From: Candidatus Meridianibacter frigidus
GTDB taxonomy: Bacteria; Vulcanimicrobiota; Vulcanimicrobiia; Vulcanimicrobiales; Vulcanimicrobiaceae
Length of the DNA stretch: 64,000 nt
Direction of reading: 5' to 3'
Assembly (NCBI GenBank): GCA_003243975.1
Contig: QHBJ01000005.1
Span: 1 to 64,000, forward strand
Shown: piece by piece, positions 15,357-23,394 of the stretch
How positions within the stretch are numbered: position 1 is the first letter of the stretch
Layout of the letters: every line of letters starts with the position of its first letter
Made by a program: the position numbers and the translations under genes
The notes under the pieces: generated by a model
Told to the model about the DNA's origin: nothing
The model's input: only the letters and a program-made list of their open reading frames with translations
Database searches by the model: none

Positions 15357-18084
15357 GAAAGCGCGAACCGCGAAAAGATGCCGGGCAAGGCCTGAAATGC
15401 GCTTGCTCCAGGAATTTTAGCGACCGTGCCAACGCCTCCGGAGAGATTTCGAGCACGGAGTCGATGGTTGCTGCCGCTACGTCCCCATTTGTCGCGGAGC
15501 CGCTTTCCAACGACAAGTACGTCGGGCTTGCAAACTGACCGACGCTTGCGCCATTTTCCGCGGGCGTCACGGGCGTGGCGGGCGGCAGCTCAAGGTACCG
15601 CGCGCCGGAATCAGAGAGCGCGCGCTGGCTGCCGGGCGCAAGCAAATAGCCGACCATGCCGTCCAGTCCAAAGGGCAAGCCCGGAACGTTATTGGCGAAG
15701 GCCGGGGAGGAGCGTACTTGCAGCTCCGGCGCGCGGATTTCGTCGTGCCGGTTGCCCTGGTAACTTACGGACGCGACGCGCGCGATGGATTCGCCGGCGG
15801 CCGAGCCACTGTGTACGACCTCCCGCCAGACAACGACCGCTTCAATCCCCGGATCGACGTCCTTGAGAATAATGCCCGGTGCCCCGGCGAAGGGAGCCGC
15901 CGCGCCGACGTCGCGAATTGGGACCCCGTTTACCGTGGTCGTATTGGGCACGTAAATCAGCGCTGGGCTCGAGTCTATACGAATCTCCACTTTGCGAGCA
16001 GCGCCGTCGCCGCCGTTGCGAACGTGCAGCGCGTACTCGACCGTTTCGCCGGCGTCCACGAAGTCCGCCGGCCGGCTTTGCAACAACCCAACAGAGAAGT
16101 CGGGCTCAGCAGTCGTAACGATCGTCAGCGGCTGCAACGGGACCGGTAAAATGGACGTGGCGGTCAGAATTGCGTCCACCGTAACTGGATACTCGCGCGC
16201 GAGACTGCGCAGAAGCCGCAGTCCGAGACGCGCCTCTACCGATGCGCCTGAGGGGATTTGCCCGAAGACGATCGTGGATTTCTCGCGCGTCGCGCCGTCT
16301 ACGCTGTCCAAGCGCGCTTCCGCGGAGATATAGAGCCGCAAGCGCACATCCTGCGCCGTGTCGGTGCCGTCGTTAACGATCTGCACGTACGCATCGGCCA
16401 CCTCGTTTGGGCGCAACGCCTGCGCGCTCATCAAAGAGAGCGTGCAGCGGCCGGCAGAGAATGCCGGGTGCGAATCGACGCGATAGATCGCTGCGCCCAA
16501 TTGCGTTTGCCCGAGTTCCAATGAGTGAAGCGAGGCAGCCAGTTTGAGCTCGGCGCCGTCCCGGAAGGGGGAACGAACGCGTCCGCGCACCGTAAAGCGG
16601 CGCGTGGCGTACGGATCCAGCTGCCCGATCTCGGCAGCGTCATCCGCCAAGACGACTTTCGCATTCTTCTCGAGCAGAACCAAATCTTCAATCGCGGGAT
16701 CGGATTGCACCTCGAGAACCGCGTCGGTGGCCGCAGCACTTCCATCGTTGCGCAACGTTATGAGTGCTTCAACCTCATGGCCCGGCCGCACAGTCGCCGC
16801 GGAAACACGCTCGATCGAATTCCGAGCCATCGAAAAAAACGGTTGCGAAATAACTCTGATCTCCGGCTCCATGCGGCGTGTTTGCGTGCCCGGACTCCAT
16901 TGCAGCTCGAACGCCGGTCGAAGGACCGTTCCGTTTTGAACCGGGGAGGCGACCATCGCAGCGACGCTCAGCTCCACGCTACTGCGAGCATCGACGCGGC
17001 CGAGCTCAAGGGCGACGCTCTCTTTCTTGTGCTTTTCCTTCACCGGCAGCCCGTCCAGCCGGCTTGCACCCCGCACCAAGAGCAGGCCCTCGGGAACATA
17101 AACCGCCGCACTCACATTTTGTGCGGCCATCGTGCCGGAGTTATGCAGCTTCAACCGCATGGTCAGGAGTTCTCCGGGCTGTACCTCACGCGCCGGTTCG
17201 ATGCTGCACGCGTTCTGATCGTCTCGAAATTCAGGCGCCGATGCGATCGCAAGTGTTGCCGGTGGCAATTCGAACGCGGGCGCTTCATGCGATCCGATAC
17301 CGGCTTTGACAACAATCGCAGTCCCGTCGTCGAGCGGATCGTCGATGCGGACGCGGTACGTCAACGTCGCCGTCGCGCTGGCCGGAAGCGAGCGAACGAT
17401 CACCGGCGCATAGATGCGATCGAAAGGTGCGCGCAGTTCGGCTTCGATTTCGCGGCCGTTCACCCGGGCAGAGTTCGCGATGTAGACGGTATGGTCGGGG
17501 ATCGGCGCAAGTACGACCACGTCGTGTGCGCTGGATTCGCCCGCGTTGTGAACGCGCAGCGTTATCACCGCTTCTCCACCGGGTCGCGCCTGATGCGAAC
17601 GCGATTCGATGTCCACATTTGTCAGTGCGTTGGCCAACACCGGGTGCGAGCGGACGACGAAGCGCGCGATGTTCGATCCAACCGGCGATATCTCGAAGGC
17701 GGCGACGGCGGCCTGCAATTCTACTACCGTGCCGTTCTCGATGGCGCCCGCGACGCTATAAGCGATTCCGGCGCAGCGCTCTTCTCCCGGCGCAACGTCG
17801 CCAATATGGGCACCATTGGACGAGAGGAAGGGGCAGTTTCCGCGCTCGTCTTCGAGGGGATCGCCGTCGAGTTGCGCGCTGCCAACCAGGTACACGAGCC
17901 CATCGGGCATATTCATGCGAACGCGCACGCCGGTTGCCATAGCACCGCCTTGGTTGCGGAAAGTAAAACTCGCACGCACGGTCATTCCAGGTTCGAGCGC
18001 GCGCTCGGGAGAAATGACCAGGGTTCGGAGACCCTCGGGTAGAGTCGGTGCTCCCGGCGTGAAGACTTCCGTCAGGGTGCGCAT
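15262..18084 (-). CDS. Six-repeat DUF11/CARDB-like protein, frameshifted near its C-terminus
   Basis: Large beta-rich protein of unknown function. Six Ig-like units of about 120-135 aa each have the DUF11 pattern (RPGGEAVITLRVHNAGES-type strand, then V-P-D, then a G-x-x-x-G segment). Units are separated by a recurring linker SxPxF: residues 146, 282, 413, 538, 659 and 792 begin SHPVL, SAPEF, SQPFF, SHPAF, AEPDF and SSPAF. There is no signal peptide, membrane helix or sorting motif, and an in-frame stop lies just before the ATG at 18084, so the N-terminus is real; the protein seems cytosolic. Coding sense ends near residue 895 (about 15400) and resumes one frame over. Confidence 0.65.
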   Translation of the reverse strand: MRTLTEVFTPGAPTLPEGLRTLVISPERALEPGMTVRASFTFRNQGGAMATGVRVRMNMPDGLVYLVGSAQLDGDPLEDERGNCPFLSSNGAHIGDVAPGEERCAGIAYSVAGAIENGTVVELQAAVAAFEISPVGSNIARFVVRSHPVLANALTNVDIESRSHQARPGGEAVITLRVHNAGESSAHDVVVLAPIPDHTVYIANSARVNGREIEAELRAPFDRIYAPVIVRSLPASATATLTYRVRIDDPLDDGTAIVVKAGIGSHEAPAFELPPATLAIASAPEFRDDQNACSIEPAREVQPGELLTMRLKLHNSGTMAAQNVSAAVYVPEGLLLVRGASRLDGLPVKEKHKKESVALELGRVDARSSVELSVAAMVASPVQNGTVLRPAFELQWSPGTQTRRMEPEIRVISQPFFSMARNSIERVSAATVRPGHEVEALITLRNDGSAAATDAVLEVQSDPAIEDLVLLEKNAKVVLADDAAEIGQLDPYATRRFTVRGRVRSPFRDGAELKLAASLHSLELGQTQLGAAIYRVDSHPAFSAGRCTLSLMSAQALRPNEVADAYVQIVNDGTDTAQDVRLRLYISAEARLDSVDGATREKSTIVFGQIPSGASVEARLGLRLLRSLAREYPVTVDAILTATSILPVPLQPLTIVTTAEPDFSVGLLQSRPADFVDAGETVEYALHVRNGGDGAARKVEIRIDSSPALIYVPNTTTVNGVPIRDVGAAAPFAGAPGIILKDVDPGIEAVVVWREVVHSGSAAGESIARVASVSYQGNRHDEIRAPELQVRSSPAFANNVPGLPFGLDGMVGYLLAPGSQRALSDSGARYLELPPATPVTPAENGASVGQFASPTYLSLESGSATNGDVAAATIDSVLEISPEALARSLKFLEQAHFRPCPASFRGSRFLGHRRGRAFGIECCASGGTRRSARHFGSAVH

Positions 18085-18138
18085 AATTTTCTAGCCAGGG
18101 TTCGCCGCCGCCACTAGTCACTCTGGAGATCCAACGCG

Positions 18139-19329
18139 ATGATCGCAACGTCCGCCGATCGCATCTGTGAGGCCGTCTCGCGCCTGGGCAGCGAGAGTGC
18201 TTTTGAAGTTCTCGCGCGTGCGCGCGCGCTGGAAGCCAAGGGTCGTAAGATCGTGCATATGGAGATCGGCGAACCCGACTTCGAAACGCCCGAACATATC
18301 AAGGAAGCGGCGATCAAAGCCATTCGCGAGAACCATTCGCATTACACGCCTTCGGCGGGCATCGTCGAGCTGCGCGATACCATCGCCGATTACGCGAGCA
18401 ATTTCCGCAAGATGCCCGGTGCGTTCACGCGCGAGAATGTGGTCGTGGCGCCGGGAGCCAAACCCATCATTTGGAATACACTGTCGGCGCTGCTGAACCC
18501 GGGCGACGAACTCATCTATGCGGATCCCGCGTATCCCGCATATGCGTCCGCTGCGAGCTACTTGGAAGCTAAAGTCACGCCTATTCCGCTGCTCGAGAGC
18601 AAGAACTTTCGCCTGGACCTCGACGAACTCGAGAACAAAGTATCCGCGCGCACGAAAGTGCTGGTCATCAACACTCCCCACAATCCGACCGGCGGTGTCC
18701 TGCTGCGCTCAGACCTCCAGCGCATCGCCGACCTTGCCCACAAGCACGATTTCCTAGTGCTATCCGATGAAATCTACAGCCGTAATTTCTACGAGAGCGA
18801 GTTCCTTTCGATCTCCGAGCTACCTGGCATGAAAGAGCGCACCATCATCGTGGACGGGTTCTCAAAGGCGTACGCGATGACCGGATGGCGTTTGGGCTAC
18901 GCGATTCTTCCACCGGAATTGGCGCCCGTTGTGACGCTCTTCAATAACAACACGTTCTCGTGCGTTGCTACGTTCGTGCAGATGGCAGGCATTGCCGCAC
19001 TCACCGGGCCAGACGAGCCGGTGCGACGCATGAACGATATCTTCCGCGAACGCCGGGACCGGCTCGTCAGAGGACTCAACCGCATCCCGGAAATTTCATG
19101 CACCATGCCCGAGGGGGCGTTCTACGCTTTTCCCAACGTTTCGCAGATCACTCACGACGACAAAGCGCTCGCCGCCTTTATGCTTAATGAGGCGGGGGTT
19201 GCGTGTTTGGGCGGATCCGCGTTTGGTTCGGCGGGAAGAGGGTATCTGCGCTTCAGCTACGCGGCATCCCTGGACGACATCGACCTTGCGCTGGAGCGCA
19301 TTGCCGAACATACACCAAACTTTCGTTAG
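18139..19329 (+). CDS. PLP-dependent class I aminotransferase (aspartate aminotransferase type)
   Basis: Fold-type I aminotransferase, 396 aa. The PLP lysine is in VDGFSKAYAMTGWRLGY (Lys 243), with the partner Asp in LVLSDEIYSRNF (Asp 210) and Asn in NTPHNPTGG. The overall pattern (GEPDFETPEHIKEAA, SHYTPSAGI) matches the aspartate aminotransferase Ib subgroup. The exact amino donor cannot be told from sequence; alanine or aromatic specificity is possible. It is divergent from the repeat-protein gene with a 54 nt gap, and two VOC genes follow it on the same strand. Confidence 0.9.
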   Translation: MIATSADRICEAVSRLGSESAFEVLARARALEAKGRKIVHMEIGEPDFETPEHIKEAAIKAIRENHSHYTPSAGIVELRDTIADYASNFRKMPGAFTRENVVVAPGAKPIIWNTLSALLNPGDELIYADPAYPAYASAASYLEAKVTPIPLLESKNFRLDLDELENKVSARTKVLVINTPHNPTGGVLLRSDLQRIADLAHKHDFLVLSDEIYSRNFYESEFLSISELPGMKERTIIVDGFSKAYAMTGWRLGYAILPPELAPVVTLFNNNTFSCVATFVQMAGIAALTGPDEPVRRMNDIFRERRDRLVRGLNRIPEISCTMPEGAFYAFPNVSQITHDDKALAAFMLNEAGVACLGGSAFGSAGRGYLRFSYAASLDDIDLALERIAEHTPNFR

Positions 19330-19339
19330 GAGACTTTCA

Positions 19340-19711
19340 ATGGATACGAAAACCATGGTAACCGGAATGGACGCAACCTACTACACGGTCGCCGACTTGA
19401 AAAAAACGACCGAGTTCTACAAGCAAATGCTCGGCGAGCCGACACAGCAGATGGAAGATTTTGTCAGCGAATGGGAACTGGGCGACAAGTCCGCGTTCGG
19501 CCTATATAAAGGCGGCAACGCCGGCGGCAACGGCAGCGCAATGTTCGCGGTCGACGACATCGACGCCGCGCTTGCCAAGCTCAAAACCATCGGTGCCTAT
19601 ACAGGGGATGGCGAAGAAGACATCACCGATACGCCGGCGTGCCAAATGGTGTTCGGCAAGGATCCCGAGGGCAACCATTTCATCCTGCACAAACGCAAAT
19701 CAGCTTCGTAA
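19340..19711 (+). CDS. VOC (glyoxalase-fold) family protein, copy 1
   Basis: Single-domain VOC protein of 123 aa with two beta-alpha-beta-beta-beta halves. The first half opens with GMDATYYTVADLKKTTEFY and the second with SAMFAVDDIDAALAKL, ending FGKDPEGNHFILHKRK. Start ATG at 19340 has AGGAGA 7 nt upstream. A longer in-frame extension back to 19187 overlaps the aminotransferase and is not family-like. The glutamate near the end of the first half and the PEGN turn fit the fold, but metal ligands are not complete enough to name an enzyme. It is 50-60% alike by eye to copy 2. Confidence 0.85.
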   Translation: MDTKTMVTGMDATYYTVADLKKTTEFYKQMLGEPTQQMEDFVSEWELGDKSAFGLYKGGNAGGNGSAMFAVDDIDAALAKLKTIGAYTGDGEEDITDTPACQMVFGKDPEGNHFILHKRKSAS

Positions 19712-19736
19712 ACTACAATAAAGAGGAGTTCGCGTA

Positions 19737-20111
19737 ATGGAAATGACCGCAACCCGCGTTAAGGGTATTGACGCCACCTACTATACCGTTGAGGATCTAG
19801 ACGGCTGCACGAAATTTTACTCGCAAGTGCTCGGGCTTGAGCCGGCCGTCACCGTCTCGGGCATGTTCGCCGAATGGACCTTCGATGACGATTCGTCCTT
19901 CGGGTTATACAAGTCCGAACAGAAGCCGGCATCGCGCAGTGGAAGCGCCATGTTCCGCGTGGACGATCCGTACTCCGCCGCGGAACATCTCAAATCGATG
20001 AAAGCCCACATTGCGCATGGCGAAGATGCGGTTGGCGACTTTCCAACCTGCTTCATGGTTTTCGGCGAAGACCCCGAGGGCAATCAATTCATCATCCACA
20101 AGCGCAAGTAG
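19737..20111 (+). CDS. VOC (glyoxalase-fold) family protein, copy 2
   Basis: Second VOC protein, 124 aa, 25 nt after copy 1, with a strong AGAGGAG before the ATG. It repeats the same landmarks: GIDATYYTVEDLDGCTKFY, SAMFRVDDPYSAAEHL and FGEDPEGNQFIIHKRK. The shared KGIDATYYTV / GMDATYYTV opening indicates tandem duplication. Such proteins often act as homodimers or heterodimers; a heterodimer of the two products is possible but not shown. Confidence 0.85.
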   Translation: MEMTATRVKGIDATYYTVEDLDGCTKFYSQVLGLEPAVTVSGMFAEWTFDDDSSFGLYKSEQKPASRSGSAMFRVDDPYSAAEHLKSMKAHIAHGEDAVGDFPTCFMVFGEDPEGNQFIIHKRK

Positions 20112-20123
20112 CCCGCCCCCGAA

Positions 20124-21140
20124 CTACGCCAATTTCATCGCGCGCCGGACCTCGCGCAGCGTTTGCGCGGCAATCTCACGCGCTTTTGCTGAGCCGTCGG
20201 TAATAATCTTCTCCACCTGAGCCATGTCCGCGCCGAATTCACGGCGACGCTCCCGAATGGGACGCAAATAGGCGTTGAGCGCTTCGGCAAAGTCAGCTTT
20301 GTCCTGCACGCAACCCAGCGCTCCCGAGCGGCAGCCTTCTTCGACGACCGGTACATGCCCGGGCTTAACGAATTTCCACATGAAGAAAACGGGGCACACC
20401 TCCGGGCGGCCCCGATCGTTGCGCCGAATCTTCAACGGATCTGTCACCATTGAGCGCACCTTCTTGGTGGTCGTTTCTTCGTCGTCCGAGATCAGGATTG
20501 TGTTGCCGTACGACTTGGACATCTTGCGGCCATCAGTACCTGGCACTTCCGGAAAGTCCGAAAGTGTGGCTTGCGGCTCGATCAAGATCGTTTCGCCGTC
20601 CCCGTAAAGATAGTTGAAGCGCCGCACCACTTCACGCCCAAACTCTAGATGCGCCACCTGGTCGCGGCCCACCGGCACAAATTCACCGCGAAAAATGGCG
20701 ACGTCGCATAACTGCAGCAGCGGATAACCCAAGAATCCATACGTCGCGATCTCCTGGCCAAGCTGTTCGATTTGACTCTTCCACGTAGGCACTCTTTCGA
20801 GCCACGAAAGCGGAGTAATCATCGAGAGCAGCAGCTGCAGTTCGGAGATCTCGGGGATGTCGGACTGCAGGTAGATTGTGGAGCGCTGGGGATCGACGCC
20901 TGCTGCGAGCCAATCCAATACGAGCTCGTTGCGCGCCTCGCGGATCGATTGCGGTTCCATAAAGCCTGTCGTGTACGCGTGCAGATCCGCGATTTCGAAA
21001 AAGGCGTCGGCCGTCTCGCAGTACTGCGCCCACTGGTTTAGGACCCCGATAAGATGTCCGATGTGAAGGCGCCCCGTAGAGCGCATGCCCGACATAACGC
21101 GCGGGCGCGTGTGCGTGGGGTTCACGAACCCGAGGGGCAT
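20124..21140 (-). CDS. trpS: Tryptophanyl-tRNA synthetase
   Basis: Charges tRNA-Trp. Class I motifs are HIGH as RLHIGHLIG and KMSKS as GRKMSKSYGN. The core also shows WLAAGVDPQRSTIYLQSDIPE in parts (AAGVDP, QSDIPE) and the PVGRDQVAHLEF block. Length 338 aa is usual for bacterial TrpRS. It is divergently oriented from the zinc-ribbon gene across a 60 nt gap and converges with the second VOC gene. Confidence 0.97.
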   Translation of the reverse strand: MPLGFVNPTHTRPRVMSGMRSTGRLHIGHLIGVLNQWAQYCETADAFFEIADLHAYTTGFMEPQSIREARNELVLDWLAAGVDPQRSTIYLQSDIPEISELQLLLSMITPLSWLERVPTWKSQIEQLGQEIATYGFLGYPLLQLCDVAIFRGEFVPVGRDQVAHLEFGREVVRRFNYLYGDGETILIEPQATLSDFPEVPGTDGRKMSKSYGNTILISDDEETTTKKVRSMVTDPLKIRRNDRGRPEVCPVFFMWKFVKPGHVPVVEEGCRSGALGCVQDKADFAEALNAYLRPIRERRREFGADMAQVEKIITDGSAKAREIAAQTLREVRRAMKLA

Positions 21141-21200
21141 CGAGGATGTGGCATGCGCTCCATCCTATATAACGGAAGCATTCGGTGAGGAGAAATCGCA

Positions 21201-21479
21201 TTGTACACAGACGAAACGCTGACCTGCACGCAGTGTGGCAACGAATTTACCTTTACGGCGGGCGAGCAAGAGTTCTTTGCTGCCCGCGGCTACGCCAACA
21301 AACCTAGCCGCTGCAAGGACTGCCGCGGCGCACGGCGTTCTCCAAACGCAACGCAAGCGCGCGAGATGCATCCCGTAACCTGTGCGCAATGCAACAAGCA
21401 GACCGAGGTGCCGTTCTTGCCGCGCAACGACAAACCGGTCTACTGCCGGGAGTGCTTTCAGAAGATGCGCTCCGCCTAG
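21201..21479 (+). CDS. Small zinc-ribbon protein with two CxxC pairs per module
   Basis: A 92 aa protein with two zinc-ribbon modules. The first has CTQCGNEF and CKDCRGAR, resembling the probable zinc-binding domain (zf-trcl) family. The second has CAQCNKQTEV and CRECFQKM, like the CxxC-x20-CxxC proteins. Start is TTG at 21201 with GAGGAG about 9 nt upstream. Such proteins are abundant in deep-branching bacteria, often cold-shock or ribosome related, but no function is established here. It overlaps thiD convergently by 4 nt. Confidence 0.8.
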   Translation: MYTDETLTCTQCGNEFTFTAGEQEFFAARGYANKPSRCKDCRGARRSPNATQAREMHPVTCAQCNKQTEVPFLPRNDKPVYCRECFQKMRSA

Positions 21480-22234
21480 AACGCGACCTGTAGCGAACCG
21501 AGCATAATGCGGGCTTCGATTTTGCGCCGCACGTATGCGCGCGCAGCTTCAACGGCCGCGACAACGTCACGGCCTGCTGCGAGCTCGCACGCCAGCGCCA
21601 TCGCAAGAGTGCAGCCAGCGCCGCGCATGCTGCCCGGCAGGCGCTCCTGACGGTAGATTTTTACTCCTTGCTCCACAACGAGCACATCTACAACCTCGCG
21701 CATTTGCAGATCGGCCCCTTTTAGGAGCACGGCCCGGGGCCCCATCGATCGCAACTGCTCGGCCGCGGCGATCATTTGCTCTTCGGTTTGGACCTCGGCC
21801 ATCGTCAACCGCGCGGCTTCTTTGGCATTGGGTGTGAGCACGACGCGCGACTGCAACAGGTTTTCACGAAAAGCCAAAACGGTACGGTCGTTCGAAAAAC
21901 TACCACCTAGGGTCGCAGAGAACACCGGATCGACAACCGCAACCCCGCTTTGCTCGACGTAGCGTGCCACCTCGCGCACATTCTCTTCATCGAAGAGTGC
22001 GCCGATGCGCAACGCACCAATGTCGTCGCGCGGAAGCGCCTCAAGCTGCGCGCGTACCATTCTAACCGGCACCGTATGCTTTAAATGAAGGCCGGCTGCA
22101 TCTTGAGCCGTTGTGCCCGTAAGGACGGTAAGGTTGCGCACGCCGTATTCGCAAGCGACGCGCGCGTCCAGTCCGACGCCAGCAATATTCCACGGATGCG
22201 ACGTTCCAATTGAGACGACAAAGGCTCTGCTCAT
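21476..22234 (-). CDS. thiD: Hydroxymethylpyrimidine / phosphomethylpyrimidine kinase, divergent
   Basis: Ribokinase-fold kinase that phosphorylates HMP and HMP-P in thiamine synthesis. The core is recognisable: VVDPVFSATLGG, VLTPNAKEAARL, AVLLKGADL and the anion-hole/catalytic SMRGAGCTLAMALACELAAG region, quoted in part as RGAGCTLA. The usual N-terminal GSDPSGGAG substrate loop is replaced by GTSHPWNIAGVGLD, so substrate range may differ. thiE lies 4 kb away on the same strand. It overlaps the upstream small membrane ORF as ATGA. Confidence 0.8.
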   Translation of the reverse strand: MSRAFVVSIGTSHPWNIAGVGLDARVACEYGVRNLTVLTGTTAQDAAGLHLKHTVPVRMVRAQLEALPRDDIGALRIGALFDEENVREVARYVEQSGVAVVDPVFSATLGGSFSNDRTVLAFRENLLQSRVVLTPNAKEAARLTMAEVQTEEQMIAAAEQLRSMGPRAVLLKGADLQMREVVDVLVVEQGVKIYRQERLPGSMRGAGCTLAMALACELAAGRDVVAAVEAARAYVRRKIEARIMLGSLQVAF

Positions 22235-22395
22235 CGCTTGGCCGTGCGATTGCTCTCAGCGCCTAAGCGCCAGAGCACGAGCAGCAATCCCACCAAGCCG
22301 ACGGCTGCCACCAACGGCGACCAAAGGACCCCGATCAGAAAGACGAAGACGCCCAAGGCGGCGGCCAGCGGCCAAATCGTATCGGTCGTAAACAC
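22231..22395 (-). CDS. C-terminal half of a CtaF-like cytochrome oxidase subunit IV
   Basis: A 54 aa reading frame beginning GTG at 22395 with two membrane helices (about 8-28 and 30-46) and a short basic tail. It resembles the second half of actinobacterial CtaF, which normally continues from the segment in the adjoining frame: IWPLAAALGVFVFLIG matches the family's WWPLALA-type third helix. It ends ATGA-overlapping thiD. Either it is the C-terminal part of one protein broken by a one-base frameshift at 22395-22400, or it is separately translated. Confidence 0.6.
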   Translation of the reverse strand: MFTTDTIWPLAAALGVFVFLIGVLWSPLVAAVGLVGLLLVLWRLGAESNRTAKR

Positions 22396-22619
22396 TCAAG
22401 GTCGTCGCGGACGGAGCGTGCATCCGGCTTCTTTTGATCGCCGCTTAGGCGCGCGTTCCGTTCGGCAAAGAAGACGAACCCGGCTGCAAAACACATTGCG
22501 GCGCCCATGAAAGCCAGCAGGATGGTACCACCCGGATCCCGGCTGCAAAACCAATACACAAGCGCGATGGCGACGCCGAAGATGGCCGAATTGAGAAAAA
22601 CGCGCACTCCCGTCTTCAT
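22335..22619 (-). pseudogene. N-terminal half of CtaF-like subunit IV, frameshifted
   Basis: Begins ATG at 22619, overlapping the coxA remnant stop as ATGA. The first 75 codons hold two membrane helices (FLNSAIFGVAIALVYWF and TILLAFMGAAMCFAAGF) and a charged loop ending VRDDLE, as in CtaF of actinobacterial-type aa3 oxidases. After about 22398 the frame becomes unlike the family, while the frame one base over continues with the missing helices. One extra G in GAGTG near 22395 would restore a single protein of about 130 aa. Confidence 0.65.
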
Positions 22620-23245
22620 TTGACCGCGGCAATCGCCATCTCCGGATGATGCAAATCGAAAACCGGGCGCTCCGATCGAATCGGCGGCAGCGACGTAAAG
22701 TTGAATTCGGGCGGCGGGCTGCTGGTGGCCCATTCCAAGGTATATGCGTCCCAGGGATTGTCGCTCACCGGCTCGTGTGCGACGGCACTTCCAATGACGT
22801 TTCCGATGAAGACAATCACACCGACTGCCATGATTGCGGCCCCAATGCTGGCAATCAAATTTAGCACCGCCAAATCGCCGGTGTTTGCGTAGGTGAACAC
22901 ACGGCGCGGCATCCCTTCCAGCCCCATGATATACATCGGAAAGAAGGTCGCATTGAACCCGCTGAAGAGCAGGGCGAACGACCACTTGCCCGAGCGCTCA
23001 CCCAATTTGATCCCGAAGATCTTCGGAAACCAGAAGAAGAGCGCGGCAAAGACCGCAAAGAGACTTCCGCCCGCCAGCGTGTAGTGAAAGTGGCTTACCA
23101 AGAAGTAACTGTCCTCGGCGTGAAAGTCGATCGGCGGGGAAGCCACCATGACCCCGGTGATACCGCCGATCAGGAAGTTGAGCATGAAGCCGATCACGAA
23201 AAGCATCGGCGTCGTCAGCGAAATGGAGCCGCGCCACCAAGACAT
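22616..23245 (-). pseudogene. ctaD: C-terminal remnant of cytochrome c oxidase subunit I
   Basis: Homology starts abruptly near 23236 with WRGSISLTTPMLF and runs through the heme-ligand motif SHFHYTLAGG (heme a and a3 histidines), FFPMYIMGLEGMPRR, and the usual C-terminal helices to the stop. About 320-340 N-terminal residues are absent, including the GHPEVY loop with a CuB histidine and the His-His CuB pair, so this piece cannot form a working oxygen-reducing site. The in-frame ATG at 23245 belongs to the upstream coxB sequence. Immediately upstream in another frame is the start of coxB. Confidence 0.85.
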
Positions 23246-23339
23246 AGACGATGGCGGCAATACCGAGAGCAACAAGAACAAAAATCTGCCAGTCACCCAG
23301 CGTTTGACCCTGCGATGTTGCGACCTCGGGCAAGAGCAT
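23229..23339 (-). pseudogene. ctaC: N-terminal remnant of cytochrome c oxidase subunit II
   Basis: An ATG at 23339 with a good AGGAG 5-7 nt upstream begins LLPEVATSQGQTLGDWQ followed by the first membrane helix (IFVLVALGIAAIVYVLVA). This is the normal opening of subunit II. After about 36 codons (near 23236) it runs out of frame into the subunit I sequence; the second helix and the CuA domain are missing. The join gives an out-of-frame product ending at 22998. Confidence 0.75.
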
Positions 23340-23394
23340 ATCGCTCCTATTCCCACCGCAAGAATCTTCTACCCGGCGCGCGCTGCACCGACGT

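Noticed and set aside
22231-22260. CTGAGA-like string near thiD suggesting a TPP riboswitch
   Set aside because: It lies inside the small membrane ORF, lacks the second TPP-box and stem order, and thiD is an internal operon gene.
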